A stretch of DNA of 64,000 nucleotides, from the NCBI GenBank assembly GCA_031315865.1, contig JALDRJ010000002.1:372001-436000 (forward strand), in the 5' to 3' direction. The notes below the pieces were generated by a model. That model was not told the DNA's origin, did no database searches, and saw only the letters and a program-made list of their open reading frames with translations. Shown here one piece after another: positions 36,900-45,797 of the stretch; position 1 is the stretch's first letter; each line of letters starts with the position of its first letter. The translations under genes and the position numbers were made by a program. This DNA is from Nitrospirales bacterium (GTDB taxonomy: Bacteria > Nitrospirota > Nitrospiria > Nitrospirales > UBA8639).

Positions 36900-38593
36900 G
36901 AGGCCGACACGATAGGTAAATTCGCCGCTTGAGATAGACACATTGGATGAAACATCTTCCGTACTTTACCCTCCTGCTCAAGGCGATTCAACATATAGGA
37001 GAGTGCTTCTCGCACCAACCCAAGTGTCTGTCCTTGTGTCGCCGAAATCCCGATTGCTCGATAGCGATGACACAATCGCTCAACATGATCGATTGATAGC
37101 GTATCGCATTTATTCAGTACCATAAGACGAGGAATATGCTCAAATTTCAATTGCCGTAAAATATTCTCGACCGCCTGTATCTGACCATCAAGATCCTGCG
37201 TCGCCGCATCAACCACATGGAGTAAGATATCTGCATATTCTAATTCTTGAAGTGTCGTCTGAAAGGCAGTGACAAGATCTTCCGGGAGTTCTCGTATAAA
37301 TCCCACGGTATCCATCATGATGACTTCCCCACGATCTGGGATATACAAGCGACGACTCACCGGATCGAGCGTTTCGAATACGCGATCTCTTGCAGCCTTC
37401 CTGCTCCCGGTTAATGCATTTAACAACGTCGTTTTCCCAACGTTGGTATACCCAATTACCGAAACCACGGGAATGTTCTGACGGTTCCGCATGCTCCTCT
37501 GTTGCTGACGACTGCGTGACACTATTTCTAATTCTTTTTCAAGACGTCTAATTCGATCACGTGCGCGTCGACGATCCGTCTCCAATTTCGTTTCACCAGG
37601 TCCACGGGCACCTATGCCGCCAGCTAAGCGAGAAAACGCGGTACTGGATTGGGCAAGACGAGGAAGTCGGTATCGAAGCTGAGCTAACTCCACTTGCACT
37701 TTACCGATTCGGGAATGTGCGCGTTGGGCGAAAATATCGAGAATGACTTGTGTCCGGTCCAGGACTCGCAATTCAGTCACTTGAGAGATGCCATGTACTT
37801 GAGCCGGTGTCAAATCGCGATCGAAAATGAGCCAGTCCGCTCCAGTTTGTAGGGCTTGAATAATCACTTCCTTCAACTTTCCAATGCCCAGAACATACTT
37901 GGGATGGAGCATCTGTGGCCGTTGTATCACGACATCGACGACCTGAATATGACTGGCCCTGACAAGTTCTCTCAGTTCATCGAGACGTTCTTGGCGACAT
38001 GACGCTCGTTCAGTCGATACACTCACTAATATTGCGCGTGAGATGCTTTGCCCCTGTCGCAATCCGATATGAGCTTGGGTACACGCACTCTCCAAGGATT
38101 GAATAAAGTCTTGACAATCGAGTTCAAACCGTGGCCAAGGACAGGGATCCCACGTTTGATAGGACCTGCCCTTGATCATCTGCGGAAGAAGATGCGCCAA
38201 GTAAATATTCTTGAGATCGCCTCCCTGACCGATACCAAGGGCAACCATTAAATCTAAACGCAATAACGCCAAATCGGTTAAATCATCCCGGGAAAGCGGC
38301 TGATCGTTCAGGTGGGTGTGAACAAGTCGAACGCCACGCAATAATCGAAGCCCCGAACGGCTACGAGCCATACTCGGGATCATCAGCTCATGATCATTCC
38401 CGATGATGACTGATTGAATATGCCCTCTTCGATCGATCAACAAACCAATTTGCCGGCGCATTTCAAAGGAAAGTTCCGCACAAACTTTGGCTAGTTCATT
38501 CGTTACCACTTGATGACTAGGGACTTTCCGACGATAAAGGCGTTCCAGGCGGCTGATTTGGTTCGCCTTTAATCCATGCAGATTTCCAAACAC
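36896..38593 (-). CDS. hflX: GTPase HflX
   Basis: A 565-residue ribosome-associated GTPase. It has an extra N-terminal region of about 170 residues before the common HflX N-domain (PQMLHPKYVLGIGKLKEV), then the glycine-rich GGIGARGPGETKLETDRR and the G domain (GYTNVGKTTLLNALTG, about residue 380; DTVGFIRELP; NKCD). It splits stalled ribosomes. The long N-terminus also occurs in deltaproteobacterial and Nitrospira-type HflX. It is translationally coupled to nth. Confidence 0.96.
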   Translation of the reverse strand: MFGNLHGLKANQISRLERLYRRKVPSHQVVTNELAKVCAELSFEMRRQIGLLIDRRGHIQSVIIGNDHELMIPSMARSRSGLRLLRGVRLVHTHLNDQPLSRDDLTDLALLRLDLMVALGIGQGGDLKNIYLAHLLPQMIKGRSYQTWDPCPWPRFELDCQDFIQSLESACTQAHIGLRQGQSISRAILVSVSTERASCRQERLDELRELVRASHIQVVDVVIQRPQMLHPKYVLGIGKLKEVIIQALQTGADWLIFDRDLTPAQVHGISQVTELRVLDRTQVILDIFAQRAHSRIGKVQVELAQLRYRLPRLAQSSTAFSRLAGGIGARGPGETKLETDRRRARDRIRRLEKELEIVSRSRQQQRSMRNRQNIPVVSVIGYTNVGKTTLLNALTGSRKAARDRVFETLDPVSRRLYIPDRGEVIMMDTVGFIRELPEDLVTAFQTTLQELEYADILLHVVDAATQDLDGQIQAVENILRQLKFEHIPRLMVLNKCDTLSIDHVERLCHRYRAIGISATQGQTLGLVREALSYMLNRLEQEGKVRKMFHPMCLSQAANLPIVSAS

Positions 38594-38619
38594 AACAGGA
38601 ATGATCAGGTCTCCACTGT

Positions 38620-39696
38620 TCAGGATTCTCTAGAATTCGCGCTGTCGTGGATTTGAAGGACTGAAGAAAAACTCATCTCCATTGATGGCTTCACATCTGT
38701 ATCAAGATCCCATGAGGCGAACTGCCCGACTCGATACTGTTCCCAGCCAGCAGCGGCAATCATGACCGCATTATCTGTACACAAAGACAGACCTGGTAGC
38801 GCGAGAGGAATGCCAGCCTGTTGAGCTCGCTCGCTGAGGCACGCCCGGAGCCGACTATTAGCCGCTACTCCGCCAACCACTGCCAGGCCTCTTGCACGAT
38901 ACTTCCTCACGGCTCGAAAGGCCTTTTCAACTAGTACATCTACGATCGCTTCCTGATAGCTAGCGGCCAGATCTTCGAGAGATGGCATTTCCGATCGAGA
39001 TAGTCGTTGATCGCGTAAGTAATACAATAAAGCGGTTTTCAGCCCACTAAAACTAAAATCAAAGCTCCCGCGATTCATGTACGGTCGCGGAAATTTAACT
39101 GCATCTATCTGCCCAGCTCGAGCAAGACGATCTATGATTGGTCCACCTGGATAGTCGAGTCCCAACATTTTCGCCCCTTTATCAAAAGCTTCTCCAGCGG
39201 CATCATCAATGGTTTGACCGATTAATTGGTAGTGACCAGGCCCCTCTGTAAAAAACATGTGCGTATGCCCTCCTGAAACCACCAGCATGACTGACGATTT
39301 CGGGAAGCGTGGATGTTCAATCCAGATTGACGCCAAATGTCCTTTTAGGTGATTGACGCCCAGCAGCGGCACTTGTAAGGCATATGATAATGCCTTGCCG
39401 AAATTTACACCAACGAGAAGAGCGCCAGCTAGTCCTGGCCCGTACGTCACAGCAATACCTTGAATTTCAGGAAAAGTCATGTTTGCCTCGGTCATGGCCT
39501 GTTGAACAGTAGACTCAATGGTTTCGACATGACGACGTGAGGCAAGCTCGGGTACCACACCACCATATGCCTTATGCACATCAACTTGGGAATCTAAGAC
39601 ATTCGAGAGAATTTTCCCCTGTTCCGTGACTACAGCTGCAGCTGTTTCATCACAGGATGTCTCTATTCCAAGAAGAGGGCCGTATTGACTCATCAT
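38620..39696 (-). CDS. tsaD: tRNA threonylcarbamoyladenosine transferase
   Basis: A 358-residue TsaD (YgjD/Kae1): GIETSCDETAAAVV, metal-binding histidines in VNHLKGHLAS (about 115 and 119), and GGVAANSRLR near the C-terminus. It completes t6A37 of ANN-decoding tRNAs with TsaB, TsaC and TsaE, none of which is in the window. The stop is 26 bases before hflX. Confidence 0.96.
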   Translation of the reverse strand: MMSQYGPLLGIETSCDETAAAVVTEQGKILSNVLDSQVDVHKAYGGVVPELASRRHVETIESTVQQAMTEANMTFPEIQGIAVTYGPGLAGALLVGVNFGKALSYALQVPLLGVNHLKGHLASIWIEHPRFPKSSVMLVVSGGHTHMFFTEGPGHYQLIGQTIDDAAGEAFDKGAKMLGLDYPGGPIIDRLARAGQIDAVKFPRPYMNRGSFDFSFSGLKTALLYYLRDQRLSRSEMPSLEDLAASYQEAIVDVLVEKAFRAVRKYRARGLAVVGGVAANSRLRACLSERAQQAGIPLALPGLSLCTDNAVMIAAAGWEQYRVGQFASWDLDTDVKPSMEMSFSSVLQIHDSANSRES

Positions 39697-39783
39697 AGAG
39701 AATGCTCACTTAGAAGCAAGGCTCTCTTCATAATATCGAATACACATGAACACATCAGGTTAAAAACAATCCCCGTAAACACA

Positions 39784-39816
39784 ACGACCCTCAGGATCAA
39801 TGATCCTGAGGGTCGT
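39784..39816 (-). terminator. Strong hairpin downstream of clpC
   Basis: ACGACCCTCAGGATCA (39784-39799) and TGATCCTGAGGGTCGT (39801-39816) are perfect inverted arms, in effect a 14-bp stem with a 5-base loop. It lies 32 bases after the clpC stop. On the minus strand the hairpin is followed by TGTGTTT, a weak T-rich tail, so termination (or mRNA-end protection) is likely but not certain. Confidence 0.7.
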
Positions 39817-39848
39817 GTATGTTATCGACTCTCTTCAGATTCGTATTT

Positions 39849-42278
39849 TTATACACCGGCCATGGCTTCTTCTTCAACAAAAGCTGGCTCTTGCTCATTC
39901 AAAACCACTTTGATTTTCCGAGCATCCTTGAAGCGACCTTTGATCAATTCTTCGGAAAGCGGATCCCCCAAGCGCTTTTGGATGGTTCGCCTCATCGGCC
40001 TTGCTCCATATTGAGGATCATACCCCTCCTTAATGAGCCACTGTTTGACTTCTTCGCTTACCTCGAGCTCTATTCCTCGTTCAGCCAATCGGGTATTGAG
40101 TTCATTGATTAGAATATCAACGATGGTCACAAGGTGTGTTTTATTGAGTTGATGGAAGACCACAAAATCATCGATACGATTTAAGAACTCAGGGCTGAAA
40201 TTTCTCTTGAGCTCACTCATGACTTCACCTTGAAGCCTGTTGGTTTGAGCCTCTTCTTCCTCTTTTTGGAAACCAAGAGATACGCCCTTTTGAATTAGCT
40301 TTGTCCCCAAGTTCGAAGTCATAACTAATATGGTATTCTTAAAGTCGACTTTTCTACCAAGACTATCGGTCAACACCCCATCGTCTAGCACTTGAAGTAG
40401 CACATTAAAGATATCAGGGTGAGCCTTTTCGATTTCATCAAATAACACGACGGAATAGGGCCTACGCCGAACCTTTTCCGTGAGCTGACCCCCTTCTTCA
40501 TATCCCACATAACCTGGAGGCGCCCCAAACAACCGAGAACTGGTAAACTTTTCTTGATATTCGGACATATCGATACGAACGAGCGAATCTTCTGTGTTGA
40601 AGAGAAATTCCGCAAGCGCTCGAGCAAGCTCTGTTTTTCCGACTCCAGTAGGTCCTAAGAAAATAAACGAGCCAATAGGCTTTTTGGCTTCTTTCAGACC
40701 GGCTCGCGAACGGCGAATGGCCCGGGATATTGCCGAAATAGCCTCCTCCTGACCGACAATCCGCTTGTGGAGAAATTCTTCCATATGTAACAGTTTCTCC
40801 GACTCTTCCTCTTCCAGCTTGAACAACGGAATCCCGGTAATCTTGGAGACTACAAATCCGACATCATCTCCAGTGATGATTGGTTTATTCTGCTCTTGAT
40901 TCTTTTTCCAATCCCGCTTTGCATCTTCAAGCAATTTCCTCAGCCGTTCTTCTTCTTCCCGAAACTTCACGGCATCTTCAAAATTTTGTACGCCGATGGC
41001 CACTTCTTTTTCACGAGCCACTCGCTTCAGTTCCTGCTCTAGAGACTTAAGCTCAGGAGGCAAGGCATAGGATTGAAGCTTAGCCCGTGAACCTGTTTCA
41101 TCGATAAGATCAATAGCTTTGTCTGGCAAAAACCTATCCGTAATGTAGCGATCTGTCAGCTTCACGGCTTCTGTCACGGCTTCATCAGTAATTTCAACAC
41201 CATGATGTTCTTCGTACCGGTCACGAAGACCTTGAATGATCCGAATAGTTTCCTCGACAGAAGGCGGCTGAACATAAATGGGTTGGAACCGCCTCTTTAA
41301 CGCTCCATCCTTTTCAATATGTTTCCGATATTCATCTAATGTTGTGGCACCAATGCACTGAATTTCCCCACGCGAGAGCGCTGGCTTGAGCATGTTGGCT
41401 GCATCAATCGACCCTTCCGCTGCTCCGGCACCCACCAATGTATGTAACTCATCGATGAATAGAATGATATTGCCAGCTTGGGCAATCTCCTTCATCACCA
41501 CCTTGAGACGTTCTTCAAATTGCCCCCGGTATTTGGTCCCAGCGACGAGTGAACCCAAGTCTAAGGCGATCACACGACGGTTCAATAAATTATCGGGAAC
41601 ATCCATCGAAACGATTCGTTGAGCCAAACCTTCGACAATAGCGGTTTTCCCGACGCCGGATTCTCCAATCAATGCCGGATTGTTCTTGGTGCGACGACTC
41701 AAAATCTGGAGTACCCGTTCTATTTCATCTTGCCGGCCGATAACAGGATCCAGTGAAGCTTCTTGTGCTAATTGCGTTAGGTCTCGGCCGAACTCGTCAA
41801 GCGCAGGTGTACTGCTTTTCTTATCACGTTCGCGCGATCCTGACTTGCGCAAGAAGGTGACCGTGAGCTGACGAGCCGTGAGAAGGTTTGCGCCAAGGCT
41901 ACGAAGGACCTTTCCACCAATTCCTTCCTCTTCCCGAAGAAGCCCTAAAAGAAGGTGTTCACTCCCAATATGATTGTGCCCAAGAAGTCGAGCCTCCTCG
42001 ACACCGTATTCTATAACTTTCTTAACACGCGGACTAAATGGAATTTCCCCAAATGTAACGGTTGTACCACCACCTGGAAGATTTCGCTCAATCTCTAAAC
42101 GAATCTGCTCCGGCGAGAGCCCCATCTTCTTAATGATCATCAAGGCAATGCCATCAGACTCACGAAGTATCGCCAAGACTAAATGTTCCGTACCCAAATA
42201 ATCATTCTGATGCCTCTCCGCCTCTTCCCTGGCAAGAATGATAATCTTTCGACCTCGATCCGTGAATCTTTCGAACAT
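39849..42278 (-). CDS. clpC: ATP-dependent Clp protease ATP-binding subunit ClpC
   Basis: An 809-residue AAA+ unfoldase. The N-domain ([20 protein letters not shown], two repeats), two ATPase modules ([13 protein letters not shown] near 202, [13 protein letters not shown] near 540) and a central UVR motif ([21 protein letters not shown]) identify ClpC rather than ClpB or ClpA. It delivers substrates to ClpP, which is not in the window. No McsA/McsB genes are adjacent, unlike in Firmicutes. Gene ends at a hairpin. Confidence 0.97.
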   Translation of the reverse strand: MFERFTDRGRKIIILAREEAERHQNDYLGTEHLVLAILRESDGIALMIIKKMGLSPEQIRLEIERNLPGGGTTVTFGEIPFSPRVKKVIEYGVEEARLLGHNHIGSEHLLLGLLREEEGIGGKVLRSLGANLLTARQLTVTFLRKSGSRERDKKSSTPALDEFGRDLTQLAQEASLDPVIGRQDEIERVLQILSRRTKNNPALIGESGVGKTAIVEGLAQRIVSMDVPDNLLNRRVIALDLGSLVAGTKYRGQFEERLKVVMKEIAQAGNIILFIDELHTLVGAGAAEGSIDAANMLKPALSRGEIQCIGATTLDEYRKHIEKDGALKRRFQPIYVQPPSVEETIRIIQGLRDRYEEHHGVEITDEAVTEAVKLTDRYITDRFLPDKAIDLIDETGSRAKLQSYALPPELKSLEQELKRVAREKEVAIGVQNFEDAVKFREEEERLRKLLEDAKRDWKKNQEQNKPIITGDDVGFVVSKITGIPLFKLEEEESEKLLHMEEFLHKRIVGQEEAISAISRAIRRSRAGLKEAKKPIGSFIFLGPTGVGKTELARALAEFLFNTEDSLVRIDMSEYQEKFTSSRLFGAPPGYVGYEEGGQLTEKVRRRPYSVVLFDEIEKAHPDIFNVLLQVLDDGVLTDSLGRKVDFKNTILVMTSNLGTKLIQKGVSLGFQKEEEEAQTNRLQGEVMSELKRNFSPEFLNRIDDFVVFHQLNKTHLVTIVDILINELNTRLAERGIELEVSEEVKQWLIKEGYDPQYGARPMRRTIQKRLGDPLSEELIKGRFKDARKIKVVLNEQEPAFVEEEAMAGV

Positions 42279-42609
42279 TGTTCCTCCCTTCTCTTACGTC
42301 ACCAAAAAACTTTGACGCATTGGAAGAGCCCAGTTAACTCACGACACAATATCGCAGAACCACTTATTAAAATCAGTCTATCCACGGAATAGCAAAACTG
42401 TCAAGATGAAAGTACCGAGCTATCAATGCTTCAGCAGGTACATTCAAAAAAGCTCTTGACAAAAGACATTTCTTAGCATCTTGCCTGCAATATTGATTCA
42501 TAAGGTTTTCCCGGTTTTGACATCACCGTGGAGCAGTCCTTCACTATGGGAAATAACTCTTTGGCTTCGGAAATCGTCGTGTTTGCATAATATAGTCACT
42601 TAACTTTTT
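42279..42609. other. Divergent promoter region of clpC and nadK
   Basis: About 330 bases between divergent genes. I could not identify a CtsR-type operator (tandem GGTCAA) or a clear -35/-10 pair. A TTGACA at 42456-42461 (CTTGACAAAAGAC) faces nadK. No coding frame of note was seen. Confidence 0.35.
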
Positions 42610-43551
42610 GTGCTTGCCTTCTTTGAATACAATTACTACCATCGCGCCACAAGCCCTGACCTCTTCTCTCCTCATGAAATGGAGGCAAGAACACGTGTGA
42701 TCAAGATTGGTATTCTTACAAAACCTCAATCGGAAAATATTCAACCAGTCTTAACGAGCCTTGTTGACTGGCTTACCGACAGAGGGAAAATCGTCATCCT
42801 TGATACGCCCACCATAGAAGAACTTCGAAAAAATACGAGAACGGACCGCCGAGATCAAATTGCCCAACAAGCCGACCTTCTCATCGTACTCGGGGGAGAC
42901 GGAACCATGCTGCATGGTGCGCGATTGGTTGAAACCCGGTCAGTGCCCATCCTGGGCGTCAACATGGGAGGGCTGGGGTTCTTAACGGAAACGACCGTGG
43001 ATCACATGCATGATTCGCTTACCCGGATCTTCGACGGTGATTATCTGATCGAACAACGTCTAATGTTGCGGGCCAACCTCGAACGTGACAAATATATTAT
43101 CGGAGAGGGGACCGCGTTAAATGATGTCGTCATAAACAAGGGGCACTTAGCACGAATGATTGATACGAAAGTCAGCATTAACGACTCATTCGTCACCAAT
43201 CTCCGGGGAGATGGACTGATTATTTCAACTCCAACGGGGTCAACGGGCTATTCACTCTCAGCCAATGGACCGATTCTTGATCCATCGCTCAATGTCTTTA
43301 CGCTCAACCCTATTTGTCCGCATACACTCTCCCATCGGCCCTTTATCGCCCCTAGCCATGTGTCTATCTCCGTCACGCTGACCAGCCATGAAGAGGCCAT
43401 GGCGACACTTGATGGGCAAGTGGGGTTCACCATGTTGGAGCATGACACCGTGCGTATCTGGGCCTCCAACCATCAAGCGCACCTGATTCGTTTCCCTGGT
43501 CGTAGTTACTATGAAGTTTTGCGGAACAAATTGAAATGGGGAGATGGATAG
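42610..43551 (+). CDS. nadK: NAD kinase
   Basis: A 313-codon frame with the NAD kinase hallmarks GGDGT (LGGDGTMLHGARL) and PTGSTGYSLSANGPI. The family core starts near IKIGILTKP, so the first about 23-29 codons are doubtful: either ATG at 42679 (MEARTR) or the GTG at 42697, which has GGAGG 11 bases upstream, is likely. ATP + NAD gives NADP. The adjacent gene on the opposite strand converges with it. Confidence 0.95.
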   Translation: MLAFFEYNYYHRATSPDLFSPHEMEARTRVIKIGILTKPQSENIQPVLTSLVDWLTDRGKIVILDTPTIEELRKNTRTDRRDQIAQQADLLIVLGGDGTMLHGARLVETRSVPILGVNMGGLGFLTETTVDHMHDSLTRIFDGDYLIEQRLMLRANLERDKYIIGEGTALNDVVINKGHLARMIDTKVSINDSFVTNLRGDGLIISTPTGSTGYSLSANGPILDPSLNVFTLNPICPHTLSHRPFIAPSHVSISVTLTSHEEAMATLDGQVGFTMLEHDTVRIWASNHQAHLIRFPGRSYYEVLRNKLKWGDG

Positions 43552-43563
43552 AAAGAATAGGAG

Positions 43564-43932
43564 TCAGAGCGAACAATCAGGACAGGTCGTTGGCTCTTCA
43601 TCTGCCCAAAATTCTTGTGCCGTGAGCGGAAATGTCTGATCACATTGATCGCAATATCGAATTTCAAAGTACGCTTCACCATTTTCGTGAATTTCGCACG
43701 GCAGCAGGAGATCCATCGGATCGAAGCCAACCGTCTTCCCATTGGGAAACTTGACGACGGCCAACCTGACGTTAAATGCCTCAAAGACACCTTCTTGCCC
43801 TTTAAACTGTTCATCATGACCCAGTACATACACGGGCTGGCCTTTACGTTTGACACGCAAGTCTTTTAAGGTACGTTGGCTCTCCGTCGTACAACCATAT
43901 TCATTTTGCGGGACTTCACTTACCGTCGTCAT
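43564..43932 (-). CDS. Hypothetical protein with C-terminal zinc ribbon
   Basis: A 122-residue soluble protein. Residues about 30-60 (QPVYVLGHDEQFKGQEGVFEAF) look like a small beta-barrel, and the C-terminus holds two cysteine pairs, CDQCD (94-98) and CPDC (117-120), suggesting a Zn ribbon. N-terminal GCTTESQ has another cysteine. I do not recognise the family. It converges with nadK (12 bases apart) and is a lone gene. Confidence 0.65.
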   Translation of the reverse strand: MTTVSEVPQNEYGCTTESQRTLKDLRVKRKGQPVYVLGHDEQFKGQEGVFEAFNVRLAVVKFPNGKTVGFDPMDLLLPCEIHENGEAYFEIRYCDQCDQTFPLTAQEFWADEEPTTCPDCSL

Positions 43933-44091
43933 GTGTTCACCACTACCCGGTTCATTATTTTGAAATCAGAATAAAAAATGACTCGAATGTCATTGATTTT
44001 GCTTGTAGCACGAGTTCCGAAATATGGTCAAGATCATATTCGGGGGGCAAGACACAGGAATTAAATGGCAGAACAAATTGAAGGAGAAACG

Positions 44092-44445
44092 ATGGAAAAA
44101 CTTATCATCTATCAGAAGCCCACATGTTCAACCTGTCGCCAAGTCGTCAAACTGGCCGAAGCCAGCGGCCAACCCTACGAGGCCATTAATTACTACGAAA
44201 CACCGTTGACCAAAACACGGCTGACAGAGTTACTGAAAAAAGGCGGGCTCACAGCGAAGGCTCTCTTGAGGACGAAGGAGGATATCTACAAATCCAAGAA
44301 AGACCAGATCTCGGCCATGGGAGAAGATGACATCATAGGACTCATGATCGAACATCCAGACCTCATGCAACGGCCATTGGTCGAAAGGGGAAAGAAAGTC
44401 ATTTTAGCGAGACCTCCAGAAACCCTGCATGAAATCTTGTCCTAA
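44092..44445 (+). CDS. ArsC-family thioredoxin-like reductase
   Basis: About 117 residues. The start ATG at 44092 is set by AAGGAG at 44081-44086. The nucleophile motif is PTCSTCRQ, and the three arginine positions of ArsC appear kept (LLRTKED, MQRPLV and ILARPPE). So it may be a glutaredoxin-type arsenate reductase, but no ars gene is adjacent, and Spx- or YffB-like roles are alternatives. It abuts the convergent J-domain gene exactly (44445/44446). Confidence 0.85.
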   Translation: MEKLIIYQKPTCSTCRQVVKLAEASGQPYEAINYYETPLTKTRLTELLKKGGLTAKALLRTKEDIYKSKKDQISAMGEDDIIGLMIEHPDLMQRPLVERGKKVILARPPETLHEILS

Positions 44446-45141
44446 TCATTGGCCTCCTGAAGCCGAAGGCTCGGGAGGAAAAGCGGCGTAATCGTCTTTT
44501 AAAAACTGATAGGCTTCGATAATCCGACGGAGTTCAGGCTCTGAACTTCGATCCCCTTTACGAACGTCAGGGTGAATTTTCTTAATCTGTTGCCGAAAGG
44601 CACGGGTGATCACAGACATCGGACTGCCAAATTCGACACCTAACGCCGAATAGGCCTCTCCAGCCGAATTGATTTCCCCCTTTGAGCCTATCGGATCGCC
44701 TCCCCCACCTCCAGCGGCCTTGAAGAAATTAAAGAGATTGATCTTCTTTCGACGTCGACGGGGACGCTGCCGTATTTCACTGTCAAATTCATCAAACCGA
44801 TCCTCGATAAACTCCAGGCGAGATTCCAACCGTTCGGCCGCATGCAGTTCCCGAATATGCTCAATATCGCCTTCAATGAGATGTAACATCCGATCGACTT
44901 CAGCGAGCCCTTCCTCCAATCGAAGAAAGGCGTCAATCCGTTCTTGAAACATCGTATCGATGGCAAAATCCAAGCTTTCTTCGGTCTTCACACGAAGCTC
45001 CGCAATCCGACGCCTCATGCCGGCCACAAACTTCTGGCGATTTCTTTCATTCAAAGCCATAATTAAAGAGTTGACGGATTCGCTATGAACCCGTACCGGA
45101 AGCATCCTATCACATTTGTTCATGAGCATTCTGCGAAGCAT
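44446..45141 (-). CDS. Coiled-coil protein with C-terminal J domain
   Basis: A 231-residue protein. Residues about 35-120 are strongly charged and predicted coiled coil; a basic patch RPRRRRKK (126-133) and a glycine run follow; then a short J domain (about 158-225) with the HPD motif at 190-192 that stimulates Hsp70 ATPase. DnaJ-type J domains are usually N-terminal. No dnaK gene is nearby. The first codon is uncertain; Met29 (45057) is another candidate. Confidence 0.82.
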   Translation of the reverse strand: MLRRMLMNKCDRMLPVRVHSESVNSLIMALNERNRQKFVAGMRRRIAELRVKTEESLDFAIDTMFQERIDAFLRLEEGLAEVDRMLHLIEGDIEHIRELHAAERLESRLEFIEDRFDEFDSEIRQRPRRRRKKINLFNFFKAAGGGGGDPIGSKGEINSAGEAYSALGVEFGSPMSVITRAFRQQIKKIHPDVRKGDRSSEPELRRIIEAYQFLKDDYAAFPPEPSASGGQ

Positions 45142-45270
45142 GCTGACGAGCCCGCCTATGTCACATCTTCAATTGCCCACCGTCTAGTGTCATGTTATCC
45201 TTCCCGGTCATTATGGCTGGGCAACCATGTCAGGAATTGCCGTTATTTTTTCATCACGTGAGGAGGTAAC

Positions 45271-45768
45271 ATGAAGACCGTCATGCTGTTTCTAGGGCTT
45301 TCAATGATGGCGACATTGTTCACTGCCGGCTTTGCATTGGCCGTCAACCCCACAGGCTATGGGCAAGCGGGAGGTGAGTTTGACATTCGCGTGAAGCGAG
45401 TCCCGCAAAGAGAACTGGCGGCCGCGAAAAAAATGAAGCCCCCATTCACGGCCACGCCCGAAATCTTAGCCGAAGGCAAAAAAATATTCCTGGGAACCGG
45501 TGGCTGCATAAGTTGCCATGGACCCGAAGGAAAAGGTGACGGTGGAGCCGCCAGCAACCTGCCCATTCAACCTAGAAATTTCACGAACAAGAAATTCAAA
45601 AAGTATCGAACACTCGGTGAACTCATGTGGGTGCTCAAAAATGGAAGCATGGGACAATCCGGGAAAGTTCCCGGAACAGGCATGCTTCCCGTCGTCCAGC
45701 CCAAAGGCTTTATTTCCGAAACCGATGGCTGGAAAGTGTTATTATACGAGCGAAGTTTAGGAGAATAG
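45271..45768 (+). CDS. Exported cytochrome c (monoheme)
   Basis: A 165-residue protein with signal peptide (hydrophobic 5-22, cleavage after FALA, residue 24) and one CxxCH heme site CISCH at 79-83. A distal Met ligand could be M127 or M138 (GSMGQ, GTGMLP). A strong Shine-Dalgarno GGAGG lies before the ATG. It is close to soluble class I cytochromes, found in nitrite-oxidiser and other respiratory chains. The next gene starts 29 bases on. Confidence 0.9.
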   Translation: MKTVMLFLGLSMMATLFTAGFALAVNPTGYGQAGGEFDIRVKRVPQRELAAAKKMKPPFTATPEILAEGKKIFLGTGGCISCHGPEGKGDGGAASNLPIQPRNFTNKKFKKYRTLGELMWVLKNGSMGQSGKVPGTGMLPVVQPKGFISETDGWKVLLYERSLGE

Positions 45769-45797
45769 CCCCTTTCATCGACAATCGTCACGATATC

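Noticed and set aside
45627-45797. Upstream extension of the YyaL-aldo/keto reductase fusion
   Set aside because: It lies inside the cytochrome c gene and carries no conserved residues; the DUF255 family N-terminus begins at the ATG at 45798.
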